NCBI GenBank assembly: GCA_026390595.1
Contig: JAPLFQ010000025.1
Location: 248,001 to 312,000 of the forward strand
Length of the DNA: 64,000 nt
Direction: 5' to 3'
Source of the DNA: Ignavibacteriales bacterium
GTDB taxonomy: Bacteria; Bacteroidota; Ignavibacteria; UBA10030
How positions within the stretch are numbered: position 1 is the stretch's first letter; every line of letters starts with the position of its first letter. Shown one piece after another: positions 37,383 to 45,191 of this stretch. Both the position numbers and the translations under genes were made by a program. The notes below the pieces were generated by a model that worked only from the letters and a program-made list of their open reading frames with translations, made no database searches and was not told the origin of the DNA.

Positions 37383-37404
37383 TGTGCCCTTCAGCGGTCA
37401 GGCT

Positions 37405-37461
37405 CAAAACGAAAAAAGAGTTAGCTTCGTCCCGGCGGACTCGCTAACTCTTCCCGTTTTG
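37405..37461. repeat. REP-like hairpin 1
   Basis: The outer pair is CAAAACG (37405-37411) with CGTTTTG (37455-37461), and the inner pair is GAGTTAGC (37418-37425) with GCTAACTC (37443-37450). It shares its design with the hairpin at 37554-37605, and the two lie within 0.25 kb of a RAYT remnant. Confidence 0.55.
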
Positions 37462-37553
37462 GAACCAACTTGCGCGGAACAATTGTCAATTGAGAATTCA
37501 CAATTGAAAATTGAGGATTATGCCTCCCGTCTCGCTGCGCTCGACGGGATTCT

Positions 37554-37605
37554 CAAAATGACATAGAAGTTAACTTCACTCCGTTCGTTAACTTCTGTCA
37601 TTTTG
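37554..37605. repeat. REP-like hairpin 2
   Basis: CAAAATGACA (37554-37563) pairs with TGTCATTTTG (37596-37605), and GAAGTTAAC (37566-37574) pairs with GTTAACTTC (37587-37595) around a 12-base loop, a 19-bp stem with a 2-base bulge. An AATTGTCAATTG-type repeat lies just before it (37480-37520). The rest of 37383-37745 holds no gene. Confidence 0.6.
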
Positions 37606-37745
37606 GAAGTAGCCCTAAAGGGATTCTTCTGCACCCTGAAAATTCGTGCATCGTGTTCATCCTGGAACTCGACTAACGGAGGATTGCAGGAAAATCCCAT
37701 ATTCTTAGAAGAGAACCGAAACCAACCCCTCTCGACAGCCGGCTT

Positions 37746-37991
37746 CTACTTCGGATGAGAGATAATATCCAAGAGGTAGTAGGTATCGCCCTCGATCGTG
37801 AAGTAGAAACGCCAGTCTCGCGTCACCCGAGCTTGCCAGATTCCTCGTGCCTCGTCATACTTCTTGGCTCTCAGGGAAGGGTGGCGCAAATTCGCAAGCA
37901 AAAGGGCCACCCGACGGTCAAACGCTCCTTGAATTGCAGCTGGGGCTTGCTCATAGCTCTTGACGAAACGGTTAGTATAGAAAAGCCGCAT
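37746..37991 (-). CDS. RelE/ParE-family toxin
   Basis: This 81-residue protein shows the RelE/ParE fold pattern: FVKSYEQAPAAIQGAFDRRVALLLANLRHPSLRAKK, then GIWQARVTRDWRFYFTIEGDTYYLLDIISHPK with the conserved W-x-x-R, R-F-Y-F and terminal His. RelE relatives cut mRNA on the ribosome, whereas ParE relatives poison gyrase; the basic WQARV/RFYF core does not settle which. Its ATG overlaps the antitoxin stop as TGATG, so the pair is translationally coupled. It is preceded by an AbrB-type antitoxin. Confidence 0.8.
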   Translation of the reverse strand: MRLFYTNRFVKSYEQAPAAIQGAFDRRVALLLANLRHPSLRAKKYDEARGIWQARVTRDWRFYFTIEGDTYYLLDIISHPK

Positions 37992-38266
37992 CAGCTTTTT
38001 CTCGGTCTTTTGGAGGAACGGCGGAGGGACTGCACCACCTCTTTCGCCGTTCTAAACGGTCCTTGAACGCGGCCCTTCTTAACATCGTCAAGAGCCTCGG
38101 ACAGTCGTTGCTCAATATGCTTGTCGACGAGAGCCTTGGGAGTTAACACAAGCGTCCCGTTTCGGAGCTCTATCTCCAGATAGTCACCTGCACGGAGGTG
38201 AAGTTCCTCGTGAATCTTCTTTGGGATGGCTACCTGACGGCTCGCGCCGATTTTGACAGCGGCCAT
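37991..38266 (-). CDS. AbrB/MazE-family antitoxin
   Basis: This encodes 91 residues from the ATG at 38266, which has GGAG 9 bases upstream; the ten-codon upstream extension is unlikely. The first 45 residues form a SpoVT/AbrB-type DNA-binding swapped-hairpin domain (KIGASRQVAIPKKIHEELHLRAGDYLEIELRNGTLVLTPK). The helical C-terminal part presumably wraps the toxin. It is expected to neutralise the adjacent RelE/ParE toxin and to repress its own promoter. A 15-bp palindrome next to the promoter is a likely operator. Confidence 0.8.
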   Translation of the reverse strand: MAAVKIGASRQVAIPKKIHEELHLRAGDYLEIELRNGTLVLTPKALVDKHIEQRLSEALDDVKKGRVQGPFRTAKEVVQSLRRSSKRPRKS

Positions 38267-38295
38267 AGCGTGTTCTCCTCTTGTTTGGGTTTTCA

Positions 38296-38310
38296 TATAA
38301 TTGTATTATA
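38296..38310. promoter_or_regulatory. palindromic operator candidate for the TA operon
   Basis: TATAATTGTATTATA is two 6-bp inverted arms around TGT, just downstream of the -7 box and 30 bases before the antitoxin ATG. AbrB-type antitoxins commonly bind such AT-rich dyads to repress their own operon. Confidence 0.5.
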
Positions 38311-38341
38311 CAAAGATAGTGCAGGGTAAGCAGATTGTCAA
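38311..38341 (-). promoter_or_regulatory. Bacteroidota-type promoter of the TA operon
   Basis: On the minus strand TTG (38341-38339, within TTGACA) is followed after exactly 20 bases by TATCTTTG (38318-38311), a full match to the -33 TTG / -7 TAnnTTTG consensus. A sigma70 reading TTGACA-TATAAT would need a 25-base spacer. Confidence 0.65.
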
Positions 38342-38471
38342 GCTGAGAAAGGGGCCTTTGGGCGTCCATCTCGACCCACATCGACGCAACCCACGCCTGC
38401 GTGCGCCCCGTCGCTGAAGCTCTGGGGCGTAAGCGACCGAAACGGTGAGCGTTAACACTCCGGCGTGCAGG

Positions 38472-38639
38472 CACGCCATCGCTCACCACCAGGTGATACT
38501 AATCGACAACGATGTGCTTATCATCTGGTCCTTCAACTTCACGAAAGAGGCGGAAGAAAGGAATGCAGAGAATCTCATTGTAATTCAAAGCAAGCGGCTT
38601 ACTCCCTTAGCTGTGGTGAATTGGCGAAAACATCATTAG
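38472..38639 (+). pseudogene. relic of a phospholipase-D-type nuclease
   Basis: The frame encodes HAIAHHQVILIDNDVLII followed by WSFNFTKEAEERNAENLIVI, which is the C-terminal HKD half of a PLDc endonuclease. The catalytic HxK is degraded (H-H-Q), and the Gly of the usual GSFNFT is Trp. No N-terminal half is found upstream, where the sequence at 38342-38471 is non-coding. It is a decaying fragment. Confidence 0.6.
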
Positions 38640-39414
38640 CATTGCATCCCACCCCGATGACGCTTTTTCCTCGAGCCTCGCGATCTTTGCCCGTTTTGGA
38701 AGAACAGAGGTAGCGCAGCTGAGCCGTTGCACTTTCAATTCTGTAGGCCCCCTACCGTATCCCGTGCTAAGCACCTGCACGCCATCCTCCCCCATTTCAA
38801 AACTACGACGGATTGACTTCGTGCATTGAAAACACACCAATCATTCTCGTTATCCCCACAAACGATCCCCGAGAAAACAGATACTACTTACTTCCTGTCT
38901 TTTCGCATTCACTCAATCGGACAGCAATCCTCGCAAAACGTAATCGTAGGATCCGCCAACATGATGCGTTGAATGCCAAGTCAGGGAACCAGCGTGTGCA
39001 TCGGCGACGGGTTCTCTTTACACAAGGGATTAACTCCTCTTTCATTCCTTTGGCCTATTTCATTGTGACAAGCTCTTCGATAACTTTCTCAGGCGAATAA
39101 TAATCGACCGATCGGATTCCAATGACTTCATCGGCTATGATTCCCCCGCAACGTGGCGCTCAATCAATCTGCATCCGAATAAAATTCCGATTCACATATC
39201 TTCACTTTACTTACCACACGATCTGGAATGTTCTCAATTTGTAGCCGGATCATACTGACCGTGAAGACAATCCTCGGTCACATTTGATTTGTCAACGGAC
39301 TAACACTGACTCAGAAAGGGAAAGCATGACAAAGAGGAGCCGGAGTCCCTTTGGCCCGATTGCTCTCTGTATATCAGGTGGCGACTGTCGTTAGGTTGCT
39401 AACGGGAACCCGTG
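38640..39414. other. gap without recognisable gene
   Basis: This is nearly 0.8 kb with lower GC than its surroundings. I see no convincing reading frame or RNA. Its 3' end is the leader of the following secreted-protein gene. Confidence 0.4.
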
Positions 39415-40371
39415 ATGAAGAACCACCGACGAACCGAAAACAAGAAGGAAACAGAATTGAAAATGCTCTACATAGAGAACTCGAAATGCCGCGTCCTCCT
39501 GACATTCTTTTTGGTAGTTCAGAGTATCGGTTCTTCCTTATGCTTTGGTCAGGATTTCTATCCTCTTCAGGCAGGCGATGTATGGCAGTATAAAGTGACT
39601 TTTCAAGGAGACTTCAATGGTTACTCGACGAAACAGATCATTAGGGACACTCTAATGCCAAACGGGAATAGATACTTCGTGTTTTCAAATGGCGCAGCTG
39701 AGAGAGTCACGGATTCATTGGTTTCGTATCGCTATGACTCAAGAAACTTTGACTTGGATACATCCACTGCAGAATTGGTCTTGAACAGGTTTAACAGTCC
39801 GATCGGAACAGCGTGGCGGTCCTTTGAAATGCAAGCCGATCCGAGAGGTATGATCGCGAAAATGGAACAATCATCCTCGTCAGTCTGGTTTGGGGAAATT
39901 GTCGAGATGAAATTGATCTCGTATTACACCCAATCAGGGTTGTTTGGCGCAAATAATTACTACTCGAAGAAGCATGGTTTGGTTTATTCAGCACTTGAAG
40001 GCGGTGCTTCGTACGAGTTGACGGGTGCAAGGATTGGAGGAGTTGTCTACGGGGTGATTACAGGAATCGTCAACTCACATAGCAAAATGCCTGGTGGCTT
40101 TAGTGTTGCCAACCCGTATCCGAATCCCTTCAACTCATCGACGACAATTGAATACACGCTGTCAGAGGAAAACGTGGTTTCAATTTCAGTCTATGGAATT
40201 CTCGGTAATCTGGTCAAAAGCCTTCAGCCTGAGAAAAGATCCCAGGGAGTTTACCTCGTCCGATGGAATCTCGATGACGAAGCCGGCAGAAAGCTCCCAA
40301 GTGGGGTGTATTTCTTCAGGATAAGTAGCGGGAGGAACGGCGTCATAAGGAAAGTACTCGCAATTCAATAA
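39415..40371 (+). CDS. T9SS-sorted secreted protein of unknown function
   Basis: This encodes 318 residues from the ATG at 39415; the ATG at 39463 would also give an intact signal peptide ending at SSLCFGQ. The central 190 residues (FYPLQAGDVWQYKVTFQGDF, FVFSNGAAERVTDSLVSYRYDS) look like an all-beta domain that I cannot name. From about residue 228 there is a T9SS type-A sorting domain (NPYPNPFNSSTTIEYTLSEEN ... LPSGVYFFRIS), so it should be exported and surface-anchored or released. The next gene starts 26 bases later and is probably co-transcribed. Confidence 0.7.
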   Translation: MKNHRRTENKKETELKMLYIENSKCRVLLTFFLVVQSIGSSLCFGQDFYPLQAGDVWQYKVTFQGDFNGYSTKQIIRDTLMPNGNRYFVFSNGAAERVTDSLVSYRYDSRNFDLDTSTAELVLNRFNSPIGTAWRSFEMQADPRGMIAKMEQSSSSVWFGEIVEMKLISYYTQSGLFGANNYYSKKHGLVYSALEGGASYELTGARIGGVVYGVITGIVNSHSKMPGGFSVANPYPNPFNSSTTIEYTLSEENVVSISVYGILGNLVKSLQPEKRSQGVYLVRWNLDDEAGRKLPSGVYFFRISSGRNGVIRKVLAIQ

Positions 40372-40396
40372 CCAACATTGACAAAAGGAGCCGCTT

Positions 40397-42556
40397 ATGC
40401 GATACCTCATCCTATTATTGGCACTAATCGGGTTGATGAGTCCGGCGCATGTCTGCGCCCAAGACTCGTTCTGCGGATCTAGCACTGGGGGGAGCCAGCA
40501 ACAAGTGCTGGATAACACAACCTTTCCGTCATATGGAGGCATATGGCTACCCTCTACTGGAACGATCAAAGCATATGTCGTCTTTGTGCAGTTCAAAGAT
40601 CAATCGATTACTGACGCCAATTGGCCGGCGAACTCGCTTCCTAATTGGGGAGCGAGTTTCGTCGCTAGCTCGGTTGATCAAAACGGGAATTATCCGACAG
40701 GAAGCCTCTCTAAGCGGATGTACGGTTTTTCAAATGGTGCGCTTCATGTCATAGGAGACTATTATCCCCAAGTTGTTCTTACCGATCTGAACGCAAACGA
40801 GTATTCGAGTTACGGGCAGGTGAATTATGAGATCCTGCAAAGAATCGACCAAAACGTGAATTTTGCATTGTACGATAACTTTAACTACAGTGGCGACTAT
40901 GATGTTGTCCCTGGTGCTGACAATCGTGTTGACCTTGTCATATTGATTTACAGGAGTGTACCTCAGACAGCACCCTATTTCTGGTGGGGGATTGCCGAAC
41001 TCGGCTTTGATAGCTGTCCCACAAATGATAATGGGAGAGTCATATATGGCGGCGCGCCGGGATCTGGCCTTACAGTGGCTTTTCATCCTAATGATGGCGC
41101 AGGCACTGTTATGCCATTTGACGATGCCGTGGGACTAGCGGTCCACGAAACCTCACACTTCTTTTTCGGCCGTGGTCACTTCATCCACAACTTCGCTACT
41201 CTCGGTGCAATGAGCGATGAAAACGGCGGGAGTTCATTTAACTCTGTCGAGAGAAGATGGCTCGGATGGATGGATTTCACATATCCTAGTTCTGATCCCA
41301 CCACGGTCACACTAAGAGATTTCTTTACAACCCGAGATGCTTGCGCGGTGCAAATCGGTACCTCAAACCAATGGTTTGTTATCGAAAACAGACAAAGAAT
41401 AGATCCTCTTGATAAGGCCCCTTACCCTGGTGTCTATGTCTATTTCTTTGACGGCTACTATTGGGGTGGTCTTGACATAGTAAGTGCAGATGGCCGGTGG
41501 AATTGGGCGTGGAATTACTCTTCACAACAAGCAGAAAAATCTTCAGCGAATCCTTCAACAGGTAGATCAAAACTGCAGCTGGTCGATCTCGCTGGCGTTG
41601 ACCGGAAACCGCCGGGGTTCAATGGAGATAGTCTTGATCCGTTTAATTTTGGGTATAAGACTACGCTTGTTCCAAATGCCAATCCATCAAGTTACACGCG
41701 TGATGGCATGCTTAGTAATATCGCGATGCAGTTGGTCAGTGCAAACGATGGTGCCTTCACAATAAAGATCTACAAGAATGCGATTTCAGGATCAGTCTCA
41801 GGGAACATCGCCACAAACACCGTCTGGGCTGGAAACGTCATTGCTACAGGTTCGGTTACCGTGAACTCAGGAGTAAGCCTGGTGATCTTGCCGGGTTCAA
41901 CAGTAAGTTTCGCGAACGGCACTTCTCTCACAGTGTACGGTACTCTCAGCGCCACGGATGCAACCTTCACCAGTTCCTCTACTTGGAGTGGAATCGTAAT
42001 AAGTGGAACTGGGGCTAATAATTCTTCATTGGAAAACTGCACCATTGAGCACGTTCTGACTTATGGAGGTTCTGCGCTCACCGTCAACGGCGCATCTGGC
42101 GTCAAGATTCACTACTGCAACATATCCAACAACGCCAGTTTTGGGACCGGCGGAGTGTCATTCATTGATGCAGGTGATCCGGAAATCTACCACAACACCA
42201 TTAGCTCCAATGGTGGTTACGGTGTCAGGTTCTACAACACTAATGGCAATATCTGGGAAAATACGATTACCTCAAATGCGGAAGGGGGTGTGTATTGTAA
42301 CAGTGCCGCTCATCCTGCGTTCGGAAGGGTGGGATATTACTATAGCACCTCCAAGGGCAACAACACAATCAGCGGGGGGTACTACGGCGTGCAGCTAAAT
42401 AGCTGGTCCAGCGCGTACATCGGCTCAACAAACAATTCGTCCTACGGCTATAACCGCATTACTTCGACCACGACGGCGCGCGTCTTCGCTGGCGCTTACT
42501 GCGAGGCTGTGGCGGAGCAAACTTGGTGGGGGGCGAATCCTCCCGATCCTGTGTAG
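40397..42556 (+). CDS. M6-like metalloprotease with beta-helix, cut by in-frame TAG
   Basis: These 719 residues have a signal peptide (1-22, ending HVCAQ). Residues 50-400 resemble M6/immune-inhibitor-A-type metalloproteases: KAYVVFVQFKD, MYGFSNGALHVIGDYYP and the zinc motif HETSH (His250, Glu251, His254) followed by FFFGRGHF. Residues about 460-715 are a right-handed beta-helix (repeated NCTIEHV, HYCNISNN, YHNTISSN, WENTITSN). The frame stops at TAG 42554-42556 after WWGANPPDPV but is open in the same frame to 43492, where the sorting domain lies. The original gene was almost certainly 40397-43492, and without readthrough the product loses its T9SS signal. Confidence 0.7.
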   Translation: MRYLILLLALIGLMSPAHVCAQDSFCGSSTGGSQQQVLDNTTFPSYGGIWLPSTGTIKAYVVFVQFKDQSITDANWPANSLPNWGASFVASSVDQNGNYPTGSLSKRMYGFSNGALHVIGDYYPQVVLTDLNANEYSSYGQVNYEILQRIDQNVNFALYDNFNYSGDYDVVPGADNRVDLVILIYRSVPQTAPYFWWGIAELGFDSCPTNDNGRVIYGGAPGSGLTVAFHPNDGAGTVMPFDDAVGLAVHETSHFFFGRGHFIHNFATLGAMSDENGGSSFNSVERRWLGWMDFTYPSSDPTTVTLRDFFTTRDACAVQIGTSNQWFVIENRQRIDPLDKAPYPGVYVYFFDGYYWGGLDIVSADGRWNWAWNYSSQQAEKSSANPSTGRSKLQLVDLAGVDRKPPGFNGDSLDPFNFGYKTTLVPNANPSSYTRDGMLSNIAMQLVSANDGAFTIKIYKNAISGSVSGNIATNTVWAGNVIATGSVTVNSGVSLVILPGSTVSFANGTSLTVYGTLSATDATFTSSSTWSGIVISGTGANNSSLENCTIEHVLTYGGSALTVNGASGVKIHYCNISNNASFGTGGVSFIDAGDPEIYHNTISSNGGYGVRFYNTNGNIWENTITSNAEGGVYCNSAAHPAFGRVGYYYSTSKGNNTISGGYYGVQLNSWSSAYIGSTNNSSYGYNRITSTTTARVFAGAYCEAVAEQTWWGANPPDPV

Positions 42557-42601
42557 TTCCAACTGTATGATGCCTCTTCTCTCATCGAGTGGAGCCCTTA
42601 T

Positions 42602-43492
42602 TTGACGTCAGATCCAGGTGCAGCCTCTAGATTAATCCAAGTAATGGCGCCAGCAATTCTCCTGTCGCGACAAAATCTCGGAGGTGTCGAAAAGGACAAA
42701 GAATGGAGAAAATCTCTCCAGACGGCAGTGGAAGACCGCATCAACGGCCAGTATGACGATGCGAAGCAAATCTTACATAAATTAATTGCGACGAATCCCG
42801 CCCCTGAGGCGCCAACGTTCGCGGCGGTGGAATTCTTGCAGCTCTATCGAGCAACCTTGGACGACGACATAATCAGGCTCACCCGCTCTAACCTGGTTGA
42901 AAAGAGAGTGCCTGAAGCCGTTTCTCAGTTGCTCCTGGCGAAGATGTTGTCTTTAAAACCAGAGAAGAGCGAAACAATTGATCTTCTGAATGCCGTAGCC
43001 GCCAGTAATCCCGCCACCGAACAGGAGAAACTTGCGTTGTTGGATTTGTTCCACTTGTACTACGCATCGCCCCAATACGCGTCTTCTCTGAACATTCCTC
43101 TCACATCGTTACTCAAGAACCACCCTGACGATCCAGACGTGAAGGAAGCTCTCTGGTTGAGCAATATCAGACAATCCAATTCGGCGATGCAAAAGGCTGA
43201 ACCCGCCAAGGAAGCAACTCAATTGTTCTCCAACAATTTAACCTTGGAGAACTATCCGAATCCGTTTAATCCATCGACCATCATCCGATACAAACTCCCC
43301 ACTGACGGGATGGTGTCGTTGAAGGTGTTTGATATCCTCGGCAGAGCAGTCACGACGTTGGTAGCTGAATTCAAGACGGCGGGAATCCATGAAGCACGTT
43401 TCGATGCAACAATGATCTCGAGCGGTATATACTTCTATCGACTCGATGCCGGCGGAAAGAGCGTTGTTGAAAGGATGGTCTTAATCAAATAA
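42602..43492 (+). CDS. C-terminal part of the same gene, with T9SS domain
   Basis: In the same frame as the metalloprotease gene and following its TAG, the sequence reads FQLYDASSLIEWSPYLTSDPG, the usual close of a beta-helix (PPDP..F....S..YSPYL..DPG). About 200 residues of TPR-like helices and a T9SS sorting domain (NYPNPFNPSTIIRYKLP) come next. The TTG at 42602 is only the first possible start codon and has no convincing ribosome site, so the fragment is probably untranslated unless TAG is read through. Confidence 0.6.
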   Translation: MTSDPGAASRLIQVMAPAILLSRQNLGGVEKDKEWRKSLQTAVEDRINGQYDDAKQILHKLIATNPAPEAPTFAAVEFLQLYRATLDDDIIRLTRSNLVEKRVPEAVSQLLLAKMLSLKPEKSETIDLLNAVAASNPATEQEKLALLDLFHLYYASPQYASSLNIPLTSLLKNHPDDPDVKEALWLSNIRQSNSAMQKAEPAKEATQLFSNNLTLENYPNPFNPSTIIRYKLPTDGMVSLKVFDILGRAVTTLVAEFKTAGIHEARFDATMISSGIYFYRLDAGGKSVVERMVLIK

Positions 43493-43524
43493 TACCATCT
43501 GGCGCAACCAAAGAATCCCCGACT

Positions 43525-43788
43525 GCGCTAGGTCGAGAGATTGCGACGCTTGTGAACGAATACCAAACAGCAGGGGGTCATGAGGTGCGGTTTGATGCTT
43601 CGCATCTTTCCAGCGGAATGTACCTGTACGGGCTTGAGGCGGCAGGCAGGCCGATCGTGCAGAAGATGTTGCTCGCTAGGGAATCGCGGAAGCTCAGCGG
43701 GGACAAGATCGTGTCCGGTTCTGGCAATTCGCTGCCTGCCGTACGATCAGATTTCGTAGAGTGGTATCACGCCTCAGACATATTTTGA
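43525..43788 (+). pseudogene. orphan T9SS sorting-domain fragment
   Basis: The frame encodes ALGREIATLVNEYQTAGGHEV, then RFDASHLSSGMYLYGLEAAGRPIVQKMLLARES, the second half of a T9SS sorting domain, without any NPFNP start or passenger. It begins about 30 bases after the stop of the preceding sorting domain. It is probably left over from a neighbouring secreted-protein gene or a duplication. Confidence 0.65.
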
Positions 43789-43973
43789 GGCGGGTAGTCC
43801 GATTCGAATTCTGTTTACAATGATATGCCAAGTGTCAGGACTAGAACTATCCTCATCAACTTACTTCGGCAGGGTGGCATTCGTTCCTAGAACCAAAGGA
43901 AATAAAAAAAGGTTGATATTTGCCGCGCTGTAAGACCGGTCTTAGTGTTTTTGAAAAGAGAGGGGAAATCAAT

Positions 43974-44705
43974 ATGCAACTCATGCGGGCTAGTTCAACA
44001 ACAATCTTCAAATTTCTGATCATCGTCATCGGCCTTTGCCTTTCGGAGAGTAGCAGTGCTCAAGGATCCCCATTCTCAATTCAGGCCTCCCTAGGAGCAT
44101 CTTACCTTCCCATGACAAAGACGTCCGAGTTCATCCAATCCTGGGGATACGGAGACTTCAAAAAGACATCAATGAATGTTACGGGTGAAGTGGGATTCAA
44201 CTATGCCTTCAGCCAAGCAACGAGCACGATGTTAAAGATCGGGCTTTTGAAAACGTCATCTAAATTTTACCCCGGCTTCAATGAAGACCCAGAGGCGTTT
44301 GCGGCATGGACGCTGCAAATGGTCCCTGTCTCACTTGGGTTAGAATGCAGATTGTTGAAGGCTTCAGAAAGAGTATTCGTCTTCGGCAGTGCAGGATTTG
44401 GCGTATGCTTTAGTCAGGTCCGTCAATCCTCAAACTATACAGAGAGCGGTGAACCCACGGTTCCTCGTATTCGGCGGTACAATTTTCCGGAAAGCAAGGT
44501 CACGGGGACGCAAGCCACACTTGAAGGTTCAATTGGGATATCCCTCGGGATCACAAAATCAGTTTCGGTAGTACCAGTTGTCGATTATGAGTATGCACTT
44601 AACAGTATCAAAATGCGGGTTGAAGACCATTATGGGGTAGAAGCGTTTCCAGAAATCAACGTAACCAATCTTAGGTTTGGAGTAGGAATACAAATCACGT
44701 TATGA
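43974..44705 (+). CDS. predicted outer-membrane beta-barrel protein
   Basis: This encodes 243 residues from the ATG at 43974, with AGAGGGGA about 8-10 bases upstream. A signal peptide ends near SSSAQG. The rest alternates polar and hydrophobic residues in Gly/aromatic-rich strands (FSIQASLGASYLPM, SMNVTGEVGFNYAF, MVPVSLGLECRLL, VFVFGSAGFGVCFS, ATLEGSIGISLGI, NLRFGVGIQITL), as in 8-stranded OmpX/OmpW-type barrels. No specific family is assigned. It precedes the signal peptide of an IS-disrupted gene by 26 bases. Confidence 0.6.
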   Translation: MQLMRASSTTIFKFLIIVIGLCLSESSSAQGSPFSIQASLGASYLPMTKTSEFIQSWGYGDFKKTSMNVTGEVGFNYAFSQATSTMLKIGLLKTSSKFYPGFNEDPEAFAAWTLQMVPVSLGLECRLLKASERVFVFGSAGFGVCFSQVRQSSNYTESGEPTVPRIRRYNFPESKVTGTQATLEGSIGISLGITKSVSVVPVVDYEYALNSIKMRVEDHYGVEAFPEINVTNLRFGVGIQITL

Positions 44706-44730
44706 ATGAGCTTGAATGGAGAACATTGAT

Positions 44731-44820
44731 ATGAGCAGATCGCGAATGTTGATTCTTCTGATCTTATTCTTGAGCGCTTCGAGTGCCGACGCGCAGGTTA
44801 CTCCCAACGACAGCTTCTGA
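44731..44820 (+). pseudogene. 5' stump of a secreted-protein gene broken by IS3
   Basis: The ATG at 44731 opens a signal peptide (SRSRMLILLILFLSASSADAQ) followed by only seven residues before a TGA contributed by the first bases of the IS3 element. The likely partner is the T9SS-domain fragment beyond the element at 46053-46478. Confidence 0.65.
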
Positions 44821-44880
44821 CATGCCCCCCAAAAGCTGATCCAATTTGATATATTGGATCGGAGAAGAAAGGGGTTGAAT

Positions 44881-45159
44881 ATGGCACGGAAGAAACACAC
44901 GGCAGAACAGATCATTGCGAAGCTCCATGAAGTTGAGGTCCTTCAGAGCCAAGGCAAGTCAGTCGCAGAAGCCGTTCGTCAGGTAGCAATCAGTGAGATG
45001 ACATACTACAAGTGGCGGAAAGAGTACGGGGGGTTGAGGGTTGACCAAGCCAGGCGTCTCAAAGAGCTTGAACAAGAGAACCAGAGACTCCGGAAGGTAG
45101 TAGCGGAACAGACGATCGATATCTCCATCCTGAAGGAAGCCGCCCGGGGAAACTTCTGA
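44881..45159 (+). CDS. IS3 transposase OrfA
   Basis: This encodes 92 residues from the ATG at 44881. A helix-turn-helix domain ([47 protein letters not shown]) for binding the element's ends is followed by a leucine-zipper-like helix ([18 protein letters not shown]) used for dimerisation. The frame ends at TGA 45157-45159, next to a -1 frameshift signal. Shifted ribosomes make the OrfAB transposase. Confidence 0.9.
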   Translation: MARKKHTAEQIIAKLHEVEVLQSQGKSVAEAVRQVAISEMTYYKWRKEYGGLRVDQARRLKELEQENQRLRKVVAEQTIDISILKEAARGNF

Positions 45160-45181
45160 GCCCGGACAAGAAGCGCCGGGC
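45147..45181 (+). promoter_or_regulatory. -1 ribosomal frameshift signal
   Basis: The slippery heptamer GGGAAAC (45147-45153) is in the correct phase (G GGA AAC). Six bases later a perfect stem GCCCGG (45160-45165) / CCGGGC (45176-45181) with a 10-base loop can pause the ribosome. Slipping back one base leads from OrfA into the open orfB frame (AAA CTT CTG AGC CCG). Confidence 0.75.
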
Positions 45182-45191
45182 AGCCAGAGAA

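Noticed and set aside
38305-38341. sigma70 promoter TTGACA...TATAAT before the antitoxin
   Set aside because: The spacing is 25 bases, far from 17, whereas the Bacteroidota-type TTG-N20-TATCTTTG fits exactly.
38813-39100. 95-codon frame in the gap before the 39.4-kb gene
   Set aside because: No ribosome site, no recognisable domain, and composition unlike the real genes nearby.
42554-42556. TAG as a recoded sense codon in this genome
   Set aside because: Intact genes such as those ending at 883, 49935, 52430, 55293, 58279 and 61835 use TAG as their normal stop, and no CTA-anticodon tRNA is in the window. The two internal TAGs are better explained as nonsense mutations or sequence errors.
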